Positions 35,476 through 43,495 of a stretch of 64,000 bases of DNA are shown piece by piece. The notes below the pieces were generated by a model that saw nothing but the letters and a program-made list of their open reading frames with translations, was not told the origin of the DNA and made no database searches. The first letter of the stretch is position 1, and each line of letters begins with the position of its first letter. Source of the DNA: CBDCCV01 sp965215025 (lineage in GTDB: Bacteria > Bacteroidota > Rhodothermia > Rhodothermales > Salinibacteraceae). The translations under genes were made by a program, and so were the position numbers. The stretch lies in assembly GCA_965215025.1 (NCBI GenBank), contig CBDCCV010000002.1:1550001-1614000 (forward strand). Direction: 5' to 3'.

Positions 35476-36036
35476 TCAGTCTCTTCCACTTCTGCGTTCT
35501 TCAACCCGCGTTTCCGAAACGGCTTCGGCGCGGCGTTGCTCCAGCGTGGCCCGCGCGTGCGCCTTCGCCTCGCGCTTCCGGCTGTAGATGAGGGTGCCGC
35601 CCACGGCGCACGGCAGCCCCCAGCACACGAGCGCCGTGGCGAGGTAGCTGCCCGTAGCGCCCAGCGGCGTGTGCCGGTAGAAGAGCGGCCCCACCACCTC
35701 GAAAAAGTGCGAGCCGGTCGCCATCACCAGCCCGACGTAGGACCAGAGCATGAACATGTAGTGCGCCTCGAGCCAGTCCTCCCCGATCCATCCGCGCAGG
35801 AGCGGCGCTGCGATGCCGCCGAGGATGCTCACGCTGCTAACAAGCGCCATTGCGTGAAAGACGCCAAACCCGCCAAACAGCTCGAAGATGAAAAACGAGG
35901 TCGCGCACAGCAAAGCCATGCTGCCGACGTACACCCATCCGGCCCGCCGATGGCGGCGCGTCCCTTTCTCCATAAAGACGACGGCTGCGCCAAACGCCAA
36001 CGCAACGAGGCCGCAGGCGGTGTGGAAAGCGAGCAT
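35476..36036 (-). CDS. DUF2306 membrane protein
   Basis: A 186-residue protein. The ATG at 36034-36036 gives MLAFHTACGLVALAFGAAVV; the frame reaches further upstream through purine-rich intergenic DNA. It has four to five hydrophobic helices, with conserved His residues at their starts: MLAFHTACG, KGTRRHRRAGWVYVG, FGVFHAMALVSSV and LEAHYMFMLWSY. The basic HRRAGW loop is typical of DUF2306. The C-terminus is cytoplasmic and basic (SRKREAKAHARATLEQRR). Function is not established; the spaced His residues could bind haem or metal. It lies in the middle of the TonB receptor-TPR-LytS-LytTR gene run. Confidence 0.8.
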   Translation of the reverse strand: MLAFHTACGLVALAFGAAVVFMEKGTRRHRRAGWVYVGSMALLCATSFFIFELFGGFGVFHAMALVSSVSILGGIAAPLLRGWIGEDWLEAHYMFMLWSYVGLVMATGSHFFEVVGPLFYRHTPLGATGSYLATALVCWGLPCAVGGTLIYSRKREAKAHARATLEQRRAEAVSETRVEERRSGRD

Positions 36037-36155
36037 GTGGCGTGGATATGGTGAAAAGAGTGGAGGAAAGGAGAAATGGAAGAAAAGAGGACTGCTGTAA
36101 GGCAGGACGGCCCCGCTGTCCTCCTCCATTCTTTCTCTCTTCCATTCCTCCACTC

Positions 36156-36923
36156 CTACTGCGCCTCGGCCACCTTCGGCATCAGCACGTTCTCGACCCA
36201 GCCGTAGTCCGGGTTGATTTCCAGCGCCTGCTCGAAAGCCTGCCGGGCCTCCTCGGGACGGTTGGCGTCCATGTGCGCCAGGCCGATCCAGGCGTACGCC
36301 TCTTCGTGCCCCCAACTCGGCGCGAGCGGATCGGAAACGGTTTCCTGCTCGAAAAGCCGCGTCGCCTCCTGAAAGCCGTCGAGCGCCGCCTCCTTGTCAC
36401 CACCGAACATGCCTGGCTTGTTGAAGGTGCCGATGGCCTCCAGCAGCACCACGCGCGGGTTCTCCGGGGCCAGCGTCTTTGCGCGCTCCATCGCGTCGTC
36501 CGCTTTCGGCCCCAGGAACATGGCCTTGTACCACTGCTCGCCAGCCTTCTGACCGAGCATGGAGGAGAGCAGCGCGTGCGCCTCGGCGAAGCCCTCGTCC
36601 TGCGCCGTGGCCTTCTCCAAGTGGTCGATGGCGTCGTTGAGCAGGTCAACCTTTTCCGCTGGGCGATCCGGCGCGTAGAGAAGCCGGTAATCGGCCAGAG
36701 CGGCGTAGTAGTGCGCGAGCGGCGCGGCCTCGGCATCCGCAGCGGCGCGCTCGAAGGTGGCGCGTGCCTGCTGGAGCAGCGCCGCGTCGCCCTCGTCGGC
36801 GCCCTGTTGCAGCAGCCGCTTCCCCTGCGCAAGCAGCGAATCGGCCGGCTGCGCGTGGAGCGGTGCCGCAGCGAGCATCAGAAAGAAGATGGAAAGGAGA
36901 AAAGCGCGAGCGAGGTTTTTCAT
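36156..36923 (-). CDS. Secreted TPR-repeat protein
   Basis: A 255-residue periplasmic protein. The ATG at 36921-36923 starts MKNLARAFLLSIFFLMLAAA with signal cleavage after LHAQ. The mature protein is all-helical with TPR-like repeats: LLQQARATFERAAADAEAAP, LLNDAIDHLEKATAQDEGFA, EEARQAFEQALEINPDYGWV. It probably serves as a protein-protein scaffold. The TonB receptor gene lies 67 bp upstream on the same strand, with a palindromic repeat between, and a DUF2306 gene follows. Similar TonB receptor-TPR pairs occur in Bacteroidota, but the partner ligand cannot be read here. Confidence 0.82.
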   Translation of the reverse strand: MKNLARAFLLSIFFLMLAAAPLHAQPADSLLAQGKRLLQQGADEGDAALLQQARATFERAAADAEAAPLAHYYAALADYRLLYAPDRPAEKVDLLNDAIDHLEKATAQDEGFAEAHALLSSMLGQKAGEQWYKAMFLGPKADDAMERAKTLAPENPRVVLLEAIGTFNKPGMFGGDKEAALDGFQEATRLFEQETVSDPLAPSWGHEEAYAWIGLAHMDANRPEEARQAFEQALEINPDYGWVENVLMPKVAEAQ

Positions 36924-36950
36924 GGCAGGTGTCGGTTTTGATGGAAAAAC

Positions 36951-36979
36951 GTAGGGACACACCGGCGGTGTGTCTGCGG
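36951..36979. repeat. Intergenic palindrome, GTAG...CTAC family (decayed right end)
   Basis: Arms GACACACCG and CGGTGTGTC pair around a central G; the left end keeps GTAGG, but the right end reads TGCGG. It lies between the TPR gene and the TonB receptor gene. Confidence 0.6.
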
Positions 36980-36990
36980 GATGGTGAGTG

Positions 36991-39213
36991 TCAAAAATCC
37001 ACCGTGACGCCGGCGTAGAAGAGCCGCCGGTAGCTCGTCACGAGCGGCGTGCGCTCGGAAAAGTCGGCGGCGTAGTCGTAGCCGGTGACGTTGGCGTGGT
37101 TTGTCGCGTTGGCGAGGGAGGCGTAGACCGTAGCCGCGCGGCCATCGCCAAAGGGCCAGTAGTAGCTAAGCTGCACGTCGAGGCGTCCAAAGGCCGGCAG
37201 CCGCTCGGAGCCGACCCGCCCCTCGATGGGCCGGTAGCCGCCGCCCTCGGCAGGCACCGCGCCGGTGACGGGCGTGACGGGCCGCCCCGTGGCGACGCGC
37301 ACCGTGCCGCCGCCGAAGAGCATCCCCACAAGCCGTACCTTGCCCACGAGCGTGAGGCTGTGCGTCACGTCCTGCGGGGCGGGGCCTTTTTCGAGGATGG
37401 GCGCGGCTTCCAGACGGCGCGGCTGCACCCGCCGCGCGCGCAGGAAGCTGTACGTGGCCCAGCCGCTCGCCCGCGTTTCGAGAAAGGCGCCGTAGCGCAC
37501 GAAGGCGTCGAGGCCGTAGCTCTCGCCGCCGCCCGCGTTCGAGACGCCCTGCGCCGGGTCCTCCACCACGAGGCCGTCGTAGGGTTTGTAATACGCTTCG
37601 AGGCGAGCCAGCCACGAGCCGCGCTCATGCCGCAGCCCGGCAATGAAATGCTGCGCCCCTTGCGCGCGCAGGTCCGGGTTGCCGCTTTCAGCGTTGAACT
37701 GATACGGTTCGGGGAACTGATGGTAGCGGCCCCACGCCAGCCGAGCGCTCGTGCGCGGCGAAAGCTGGTAGCGAAGCTGAAAGCGCGGGTCAACGGCCGT
37801 CTGCCCGGCCAGCGTGTGATGGTCGGCGCGCAGGCCGGCGCGCAACGCGAGGCGATCCGTGAGCGAAGCGGTGGCCTCGGCATACGCGCCCGTGCGCCAC
37901 GCGGCGATGGCTTCGTGCAGCGAAAGGGCTTCGGCGCTGGCAGGCCCCGCATCGCCCTCGGCAGGGACGGTGCCCTGGAACGTGCTGCGGCGGCGCGCGG
38001 CGAGGCCGCCCACGGCCAGCCGGACGCGCTCCGTCAGCGCCCGCTCGGCATCGAGGCGCAGGCGGGCCGCGTCGTCGGTCGTCCGCAGGTCCAGCGCGCC
38101 GAACTCGTTCGCCTGCGTGTGGCGGCTGGCCGAGAGGCTGGATTCGAGGTGCCAGGCCCCGGCCGTGTGGCGCGCGTGTAGGTTGTAAAGCTGGTTCGTC
38201 GTCTCCCCGTCAAAGCGGCCGTCGAAGCCGGGCGTCGTCTCGCGCGCGCCGAAGCGGCTGCGTTCGACAAAGCCGAGGAATTTGAGCCGGCCCGCATCGG
38301 CATAGCGATAGGTGAGGCCGAGCGTGGCGTCGAGGCTGCGCGGCGTGAGGTGGAAGTCGCCCGCCTGCCCGTTGACGCGGAAGAGCGCGCCGGTGAACGA
38401 GCGGTTGGCAGAGGCGCGCGCGCCGAGCCGTTCGGTGACGGGAACGGCGGCGCTGACGGAGGCCGCCGCGAGGCCGAGGCCCGCCGTCCCGCCCGTCTCA
38501 TCCGGACGCTCCGCGCTCGTCATCGCCAGCACGCCGGAGAGCGCGTCCCCGTAGCGCGCCGAAAAGCCGCCCGCCGAGAAGTGCGTGCCCTGCACCAGGA
38601 ACGGCGGCAGCGTGCCGAACGCGCCGCCGGAGGGCGACTCGTACTTGTACGGATGCGTCACCGCCGCGCCGTCCAGCAGCACGGCGACCTCGCCTTTCTC
38701 GCCGCCGCGCACGAAGAGTCCGGCCCCGTCCTGCGCGGCCTGCGCGCCGGGGAGCATCTGCACGGCGCGGAAGAGATCGCCCGACGTGCCCGGCGTCGTG
38801 ACTGCCTCCAGCGGTCCCATCGGGGTGGCGTCCTCCAGGCCGCTGCGGTCGGCGCGGCCCCTGACGACGGCCTCGGGCATCGCGGTGGTCGAGGCGCGCA
38901 GCACGAGCCGCACCGTCAGCGTGTCGCCCTCGGCGAGCTGCACGCTCTGCTCCGCCGGGGCGTAGCCGACGGATGTGGCGCGGAGCGTCTGCGCGCCAGT
39001 GGCGGCGGTGGAGAAGGCGAAGCGCCCGTCCGCATCCGTGGCCGCGCCGCTCGTCGTGCCGGCGATCTGCACGCTGGCGTAGGGCACCGGCCGCCCGTCG
39101 CCGTCCGCCACCGTGCCGATGACACGCGCGGACTGCGCCTGCGCCGGAGCGGCAAGGAGCAGAAGCGCCCACCCCATGCCGAGGAGATTCGTGATAAAGA
39201 GGTGCCGTTTCAT
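36991..39213 (-). CDS. TonB-dependent receptor with carboxypeptidase-regulatory domain
   Basis: A 740-residue outer-membrane receptor. Signal peptide to about 27 (APAQAQS); CarboxypepD_reg domain (about 29-115: VIGTVADGDGRPVPYASVQI, DADGRFAFSTAATGAQTL); plug (about 120-250: LFRAVQMLPGAQAAQDGAGL, FVRGGEKGEVAVLLDGAAV, GFSARYGDALSGVLAM); barrel ending RLFYAGVTVDF. The barrel contains the YYKPYDGLVVEDPAQGVSNA segment common in this receptor group. It starts a same-strand run with TPR, DUF2306, LytS kinase and LytTR regulator genes. The substrate is unknown. The gene is transcribed away from the SDR gene at 39445, with 231 bp between the starts. Confidence 0.92.
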   Translation of the reverse strand: MKRHLFITNLLGMGWALLLLAAPAQAQSARVIGTVADGDGRPVPYASVQIAGTTSGAATDADGRFAFSTAATGAQTLRATSVGYAPAEQSVQLAEGDTLTVRLVLRASTTAMPEAVVRGRADRSGLEDATPMGPLEAVTTPGTSGDLFRAVQMLPGAQAAQDGAGLFVRGGEKGEVAVLLDGAAVTHPYKYESPSGGAFGTLPPFLVQGTHFSAGGFSARYGDALSGVLAMTSAERPDETGGTAGLGLAAASVSAAVPVTERLGARASANRSFTGALFRVNGQAGDFHLTPRSLDATLGLTYRYADAGRLKFLGFVERSRFGARETTPGFDGRFDGETTNQLYNLHARHTAGAWHLESSLSASRHTQANEFGALDLRTTDDAARLRLDAERALTERVRLAVGGLAARRRSTFQGTVPAEGDAGPASAEALSLHEAIAAWRTGAYAEATASLTDRLALRAGLRADHHTLAGQTAVDPRFQLRYQLSPRTSARLAWGRYHQFPEPYQFNAESGNPDLRAQGAQHFIAGLRHERGSWLARLEAYYKPYDGLVVEDPAQGVSNAGGGESYGLDAFVRYGAFLETRASGWATYSFLRARRVQPRRLEAAPILEKGPAPQDVTHSLTLVGKVRLVGMLFGGGTVRVATGRPVTPVTGAVPAEGGGYRPIEGRVGSERLPAFGRLDVQLSYYWPFGDGRAATVYASLANATNHANVTGYDYAADFSERTPLVTSYRRLFYAGVTVDF

Positions 39214-39444
39214 GAGGCCGGGAGCGTGGTTCGCGTATCGCTACCGGATCAATGGCGCGGCGGCCAGGGCGTTCGGGGGCGTTCGGTGAGTCGCGGCTGC
39301 GGTCGGTGGATGACAGAAAAAGAGAGGGCGAGCGCAGGGCGGCGGCGGCAAATTACGAGAATCTCGGATTGCCCCCCGATCAACGCGGCGCCTTCCGGGT
39401 ACACGCTTGCACACCCCGATCCCCTTTCACCCACCCCTTTTTCT

Positions 39445-40164
39445 ATGGATTTGCAAGGCAAAGTAGCCGTCGTCACCGGGGCGTCGAGCGGCCTCGGGCT
39501 GGCCTTCGCGCGTGCGCTGGCCGAGCGCGGCGCTGAGGTCTACGGCCTCGCCCGCTCTACCGACAAGCTCGATGAGATTCAGGCTGAGCTTGGCGAAGCG
39601 TTCCATCCCATCGGTTGCGACGTGCGCGAGGAGGACGCCGTCAAGCAGGCGTTTGACGAGGTGCGCGAAAGCGCCGGCCGCATCGACATCCTCGTCAACA
39701 ACGCCGGCCTGGGCCGCTTCGGCGCGGTGGACGACCTCGACACCGAGGCCTGGGACGTGCAGATGGAGACGAACCTGCGCGGCGTCTTCCTCTGCACGCG
39801 CGCGGCGGTGCCCGTGATGAAGGAGCAGAACGCCGAGAGCGGCTTCGGCGGGCACATCATCAACATCGCCTCGGTGGCCGGGCTGGTGGGGAACCCGAGC
39901 CTGAGCGCGTACAACACCTCGAAGTTCGGGCTGCGCGGCTTCAGCCAGGCTCTCATGAAAGAGCTGCGCGAGGACGGGATCAAGGTCTCCTGCGTCTACC
40001 CCGGCTCGGTGGAGACGAGCTTCTCCTCGAACGCCGGCTCGAGCGGCTCCGACAACCCGATGCAACCCGAAGACGTGGCCGCCACGGTGATCCACCTCTT
40101 GGAAGGGCCGGACAACTACCTCATCAGCGAGGTCGTCATGCGCCCGCTCCGGCCCAAGGGGTAG
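39445..40164 (+). CDS. Short-chain dehydrogenase/reductase (SDR)
   Basis: A 239-residue NAD(P)H-dependent oxidoreductase of the classical SDR type. Rossmann motif VVTGASSGLGLAFA near the N-terminus, NNAGLGRFG, the catalytic Ser in NIASVAGL, and YNTSKFG (YxxxK) are all present; VYPGSVETSF follows. Resembles general 3-ketoacyl or alcohol-oxidising SDRs; substrate unknown. The ATG at 39445 starts MDLQGKVAVVTG at the usual distance from the fold. Transcribed divergently from the TonB receptor and convergent with the small membrane protein gene, with 6 bp between the stops. Confidence 0.92.
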   Translation: MDLQGKVAVVTGASSGLGLAFARALAERGAEVYGLARSTDKLDEIQAELGEAFHPIGCDVREEDAVKQAFDEVRESAGRIDILVNNAGLGRFGAVDDLDTEAWDVQMETNLRGVFLCTRAAVPVMKEQNAESGFGGHIINIASVAGLVGNPSLSAYNTSKFGLRGFSQALMKELREDGIKVSCVYPGSVETSFSSNAGSSGSDNPMQPEDVAATVIHLLEGPDNYLISEVVMRPLRPKG

Positions 40165-40170
40165 CGCCCG

Positions 40171-40524
40171 TCAGCGGGCCGCGTTCCGCTCCGTCCACCG
40201 CGTGGGCGAGAAGGTCCGCACGAGGTAGTGCAGCACGAGCGCGGCCCCGGCGAAGAGCAGGATCAGCCCCGGCGCGATGGGTTCGCCGGTGTCGAGCGCG
40301 GCCGTGTGGATGATCACGAGCGCCAGACCGACGCCAGCCAGGACCAGCCCCCACTTCAGCGACGAGTCGGAGGCGGAGTAGCCCGACGAGGCGAGCAGCG
40401 CCCGCGCCTCCTCGGCCGAGACGCCTTTTCTGATGAGCCGGCTGCGCGTCCACGTGTCGGCGATGATCTTGATGATGGCGACGATGGAGAAAAAGAGCGC
40501 GATGGGGACGAGTTCGATGTCCAT
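40171..40524 (-). CDS. Small membrane protein, DUF6249-like
   Basis: A 117-residue protein with one N-terminal membrane helix (LVPIALFFSIVAIIKIIADT), a basic, helical cytoplasmic loop (RSRLIRKGVSAEEARALLAS), then two closely spaced helices (WGLVLAGVGLALVIIHTAAL and APGLILLFAGAALVLHYLV). This layout resembles DUF6249 and similar proteins. Function unknown. It is divergent from the nucleotidyltransferase gene by 114 bp. Confidence 0.65.
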   Translation of the reverse strand: MDIELVPIALFFSIVAIIKIIADTWTRSRLIRKGVSAEEARALLASSGYSASDSSLKWGLVLAGVGLALVIIHTAALDTGEPIAPGLILLFAGAALVLHYLVRTFSPTRWTERNAAR

Positions 40525-40638
40525 GACGATTCCTCGTTTTGCGTTCGTGATGAAACGACTCCTGGCGCTGCGTTCACGGTAGACGAACGTCCGGCGCCGG
40601 TGTTACGCTGCGCCCTCCCGCTCATTTTTTCCCAAGCG

Positions 40639-41400
40639 ATGGAAGCGATGATCCTGGCCGCCGGCCTCGGCACGCGCCTGCGCCCGCTGACGGACACGAA
40701 GCCCAAAGCGCTCATCGAAGTCGGTGGCGTGCCGATGCTCGAGCGCGTGGCGCGGCGCCTCGTGGCCGCCGGGGCGGACCGCCTCGTCATCAACGTGCAC
40801 GCCTTCGCCGATCAGATCGCGGCGTTTGTTGAGGAGAAAGACGGCTTCGGCGTGGAGACGCGGATCTCGCACGAGGCCGAGCGCCCGCTCGAAACGGGCG
40901 GCGGCCTCCTCCGCGCCGCGCCGCTCCTCAAGGCCGAGGCGCCCTTTTTCCTCCACAACGCCGACGTGCTCACGGATCTGGACCTCGGCGCGCTCTACGC
41001 CGCGCATCGGTCCCACCCGGACGCACTGGCGACGCTGGCCGTGCGCCCAGCCGTCACGAAGCGCACGCTCGCCTTCGACGCCGAGGGGCGGCTCTGCGGC
41101 TACCGTCGCCGCGCCGACGGCCAAGAGGTCCTCGTGCGCGACCCCGCCGGCGACCGCGCCGAGCACTTCGACTTCTGCGGCGTGCAGGTCGTCAGCCCGC
41201 GCCTCCTGGCGCTGATGACGGAGACGGGCGTGTTCTCCATCGTCAACGTGTACCTGCGGCTCGTGCAGGCGGGCGAGGATGTGCGCCTCTACCGCATCGG
41301 AGAAGGCGCGGCGTGGATCGACATCGGGACGCCGGAGCGGCTGGAAAAGGCGCGGCGGCATACGGAGAAGCACTCCCCCACCTCCCCCGGCGGGACATGA
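40639..41400 (+). CDS. Sugar-phosphate nucleotidyltransferase (MurU/GlmU-N-like)
   Basis: A 253-residue NTP transferase. It has the nucleotide-binding signature AAGLGTRLRPLTDTKPKALI and the sugar-1-phosphate pocket HNADVLTDLDLGAL (with metal-binding Asp), then WIDIGTPERLEKA at the end. Length and lack of a C-terminal beta-helix match N-acetylmuramate-1-phosphate uridylyltransferase (MurU) or mannose-1-phosphate guanylyltransferase-like enzymes. MurU is commonly beside an AmgK kinase; none is present here, so specificity stays open. The next gene is a convergent PP2C phosphatase. Confidence 0.88.
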   Translation: MEAMILAAGLGTRLRPLTDTKPKALIEVGGVPMLERVARRLVAAGADRLVINVHAFADQIAAFVEEKDGFGVETRISHEAERPLETGGGLLRAAPLLKAEAPFFLHNADVLTDLDLGALYAAHRSHPDALATLAVRPAVTKRTLAFDAEGRLCGYRRRADGQEVLVRDPAGDRAEHFDFCGVQVVSPRLLALMTETGVFSIVNVYLRLVQAGEDVRLYRIGEGAAWIDIGTPERLEKARRHTEKHSPTSPGGT

Positions 41401-41521
41401 ACGAAGTGACTGGCCGAAGGCAAAGGGTTGGGGTGGGGGGGAAAGCGGACGGCCTCGGACGTGTCGGATCACCCTCCATCAAGGGAGATGGAACGCGCCA
41501 GAGACCGATGGCGGCAATCGG

Positions 41522-42268
41522 CTATTCGCGCCCATCGGCGGCAACGCGCAAAACAACAAGCGTAGCGTCGTCATTGCGGAAGGCGCCGGCGGCGCGCGCG
41601 GCGCGGACGGCCTCGCGGAAGGCGGCGTCGCCGTCAAAGGCGAGCGCGCGTGCGGGGCCGTCGTGCATGAGCCAGGCGGCCACGGCATCGGTGGCGAGGA
41701 GGAACGTGTCGCCGGGCCGGTAGGTGCCCGTCTGCTCCTGGACGGGTGGGAACGCCGGGGTGCCTTCCTCGGCGAGGCGGCTGCCGAGGAGCGCGGGGCG
41801 GTGGCCGAAGGCGTCGGGGTCGTCCAGGGGCCAGCGCAGGCGCTCTTGGGTGCCGCGCAGGTGGAAGAGGCAGGCATCGCCCACGGCCAGCGCGTGCCAC
41901 GCGCCGCCGGGCCGGAGCGCGAAGCCCAGGAGCGTGGCGAAAGCGCCTTCCTCGGCCTTGGCGGCGGCGTACCAGGGCAGCTTTCTTTCTCTTCCTGCTA
42001 CAAAGGCGGCGTGCACTTTTTGCCAGCGCACGGCGGCCTCGGCCAGCGCCTCTGGGCTGTCCGGCTCTTCATCCACGAAGCCGCGCGCGAGCGCCTCGGC
42101 CCAATGACGGGCGAAGGCGGACTCGGTGGCGCCGTCGGCCACGGCGGCGTGGCAGGGCAGCGCATCCGTTTCCGAGAAGGCAAAGGCGTCCTCGTACTCG
42201 GCCTCGGTGTGGCCGGCTTTGGGGAGCCAGTAGGCGCGCGCGGTGATCTGTGCCTCGCCGTCTTGCAT
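41522..42268 (-). CDS. PP2C-family protein phosphatase
   Basis: A 248-residue phosphatase. Metal-binding PPM motifs are in order: EAEYEDAFAF, AAVADGATES (Asp-Gly), ALAVGDACLFHL (GD), FLLATDAVAAWL (TDA in place of TDG) and FRNDDATLVVLRV (DDAT). The ATG at 42266-42268 is the first good start; an open frame continues upstream into the IS in a frame that does not encode transposase, so I do not use it. IS630 copy 2 lies 69 bp upstream and separates it from a VWA-domain gene in the same direction. VWA plus PP2C genes commonly occur together, often with a kinase, in stress-signalling cassettes. No kinase gene is visible here. Confidence 0.85.
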   Translation of the reverse strand: MQDGEAQITARAYWLPKAGHTEAEYEDAFAFSETDALPCHAAVADGATESAFARHWAEALARGFVDEEPDSPEALAEAAVRWQKVHAAFVAGRERKLPWYAAAKAEEGAFATLLGFALRPGGAWHALAVGDACLFHLRGTQERLRWPLDDPDAFGHRPALLGSRLAEEGTPAFPPVQEQTGTYRPGDTFLLATDAVAAWLMHDGPARALAFDGDAAFREAVRAARAAGAFRNDDATLVVLRVAADGRE

Positions 42269-42284
42269 CTCGAAAAAGGCTTGC

Positions 42285-42313
42285 GTAGAGACGTGTCGCC
42301 CACACGCCTCTAC
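42285..42313. repeat. Intergenic palindrome, GTAG...CTAC family
   Basis: Arms GTAGAGACGTGT and ACACGCCTCTAC pair at 11 of 12 positions around CGCCC-type centre bases. It lies 16 bp upstream of the PP2C start and 24 bp from the IS left end. Confidence 0.7.
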
Positions 42314-42337
42314 CGGACGACGTGCCAGGCTATGATA

Positions 42338-43452
42338 GGACGACGAAAGAACGTTAACGGAGACCGGCCATCTTGAGCGCCGCTGCTGGCGTAAGCTCGT
42401 CGAAGAACTGCCGGCAGGCTTCCCGAAGCGCGCCGAGGCTGCGTTCGAGGTTGGCCGCGACGGTGTTCTTAAGTTCGCGCCAGAGGTCCTCCACCGGGTT
42501 GTCCTCAGGCGAGCGCTTGGGCAAGAGCACCGTCTCGATGCGCTCGTGCCGGGCAACCATCTTCTCGACAGCCTGCGAGGTGTGCCACCGCGCGCGCTCC
42601 CACACCAGCAAGGTAGTGCCCTCGACCTCTGCGAGCACTTGCTCCAAGAAGGCCTTTGTGTACTCGGACTTGCCCTTCGGGTACGCCTCGGTGATCGTCT
42701 CTGCGGTTGCGATATCGAGCGCGCCCTAGAGACAGAGCTTGTCGTTGGACTCCGGCACGTCCACGCTCCACTGCTCGCCTCTGGGCATCCACATCCGCCT
42801 GAGCGGCGGGAAGCGCTTAAGCTCCGTCTCGTCCTCGAAGAGAATGCTCGTCTGTGCGCCAGCCGTGGCAACGGCTTCCACGAGCGCGCGCGCATGCTCG
42901 GCGTAATCCGGATCCGGCGGCAGCTCGCGGCGCGGACGCTTCCAACTGAACTGGAGTCGGCGCAAGGCGCGCCGCACGGTCTCGGGATGGACCTCGACGC
43001 CGAGTTCCTCTTCGAGGTGGCGCGCCAGGCGCGGCGCCGTCCAGCGCGTGGCGTTGTAGCCCTCTTCGGTTGGCGGCTCTTCGATGACGCGCTCAATCTC
43101 GTCTTGGGCCTCTTCATCGAGCTTCGGCGGTCGGCCCTCGCGCTCCTGGTCGCAAAGGCTCAGAGGGCCGCCCTCGTCGAAGCGATCCATCCACTTGTAG
43201 ACGGTCACGTCGGATGTGTCTTGGATCTCGGCGATCTCCTGTGCAGCGAAGGCTCTGGCCGAGAGCAGGACCATCTGCGCGCGCATCGCCACGCGACCGA
43301 TCTCTTCGCGCGTCATACGCTTGAGTTCTTCCTGCTCCTCCTGGTCTGGCGAACGAACCGTGCGGTGCGACATGGCGGTCGGGCTGTCTATCGTTGCAGG
43401 ACCTACGCCCTGAGCCACACCCATCGCCATCGTTAGCGTTCTTCTGTTGTCC
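42338..43452 (-). mobile_element. IS630-family insertion sequence, copy 2 (1115 bp)
   Basis: It is the same length as copy 1, with the same terminal inverted repeats and, by eye, the same sequence throughout. TA flanks both ends (42336-42337, 43453-43454). It lies in the intergenic space between the VWA gene and the PP2C gene, in the same orientation as both. Removing it leaves about 110 bp between the two genes. Confidence 0.92.
42354..43430 (-). pseudogene. IS630 transposase with in-frame amber codon (copy 2)
   Basis: Identical in translation to copy 1: start at 43428-43430, TAG at 42726-42728, end at 42354. The helix-turn-helix, the first catalytic Asp (FEDETELKR) and the final Glu (NPVEDLW) are intact, so the TAG is the only visible damage. 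Because the copies share it, the stop was already there before the latest transposition. Either the codon is read through, or a functional relative elsewhere moved both copies in trans. Confidence 0.88.
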
Positions 43453-43495
43453 TACTTAGCTTACTCTCCCGCCCTTCCAGGCCGCCGTTCCGCAC

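Noticed and set aside
41522..43117. 531-codon frame joining IS sequence to the PP2C phosphatase
   Set aside because: The IS part is the wrong frame of the transposase, rich in Arg/Ser/Pro; only the part from 42268 downwards is a protein family match.
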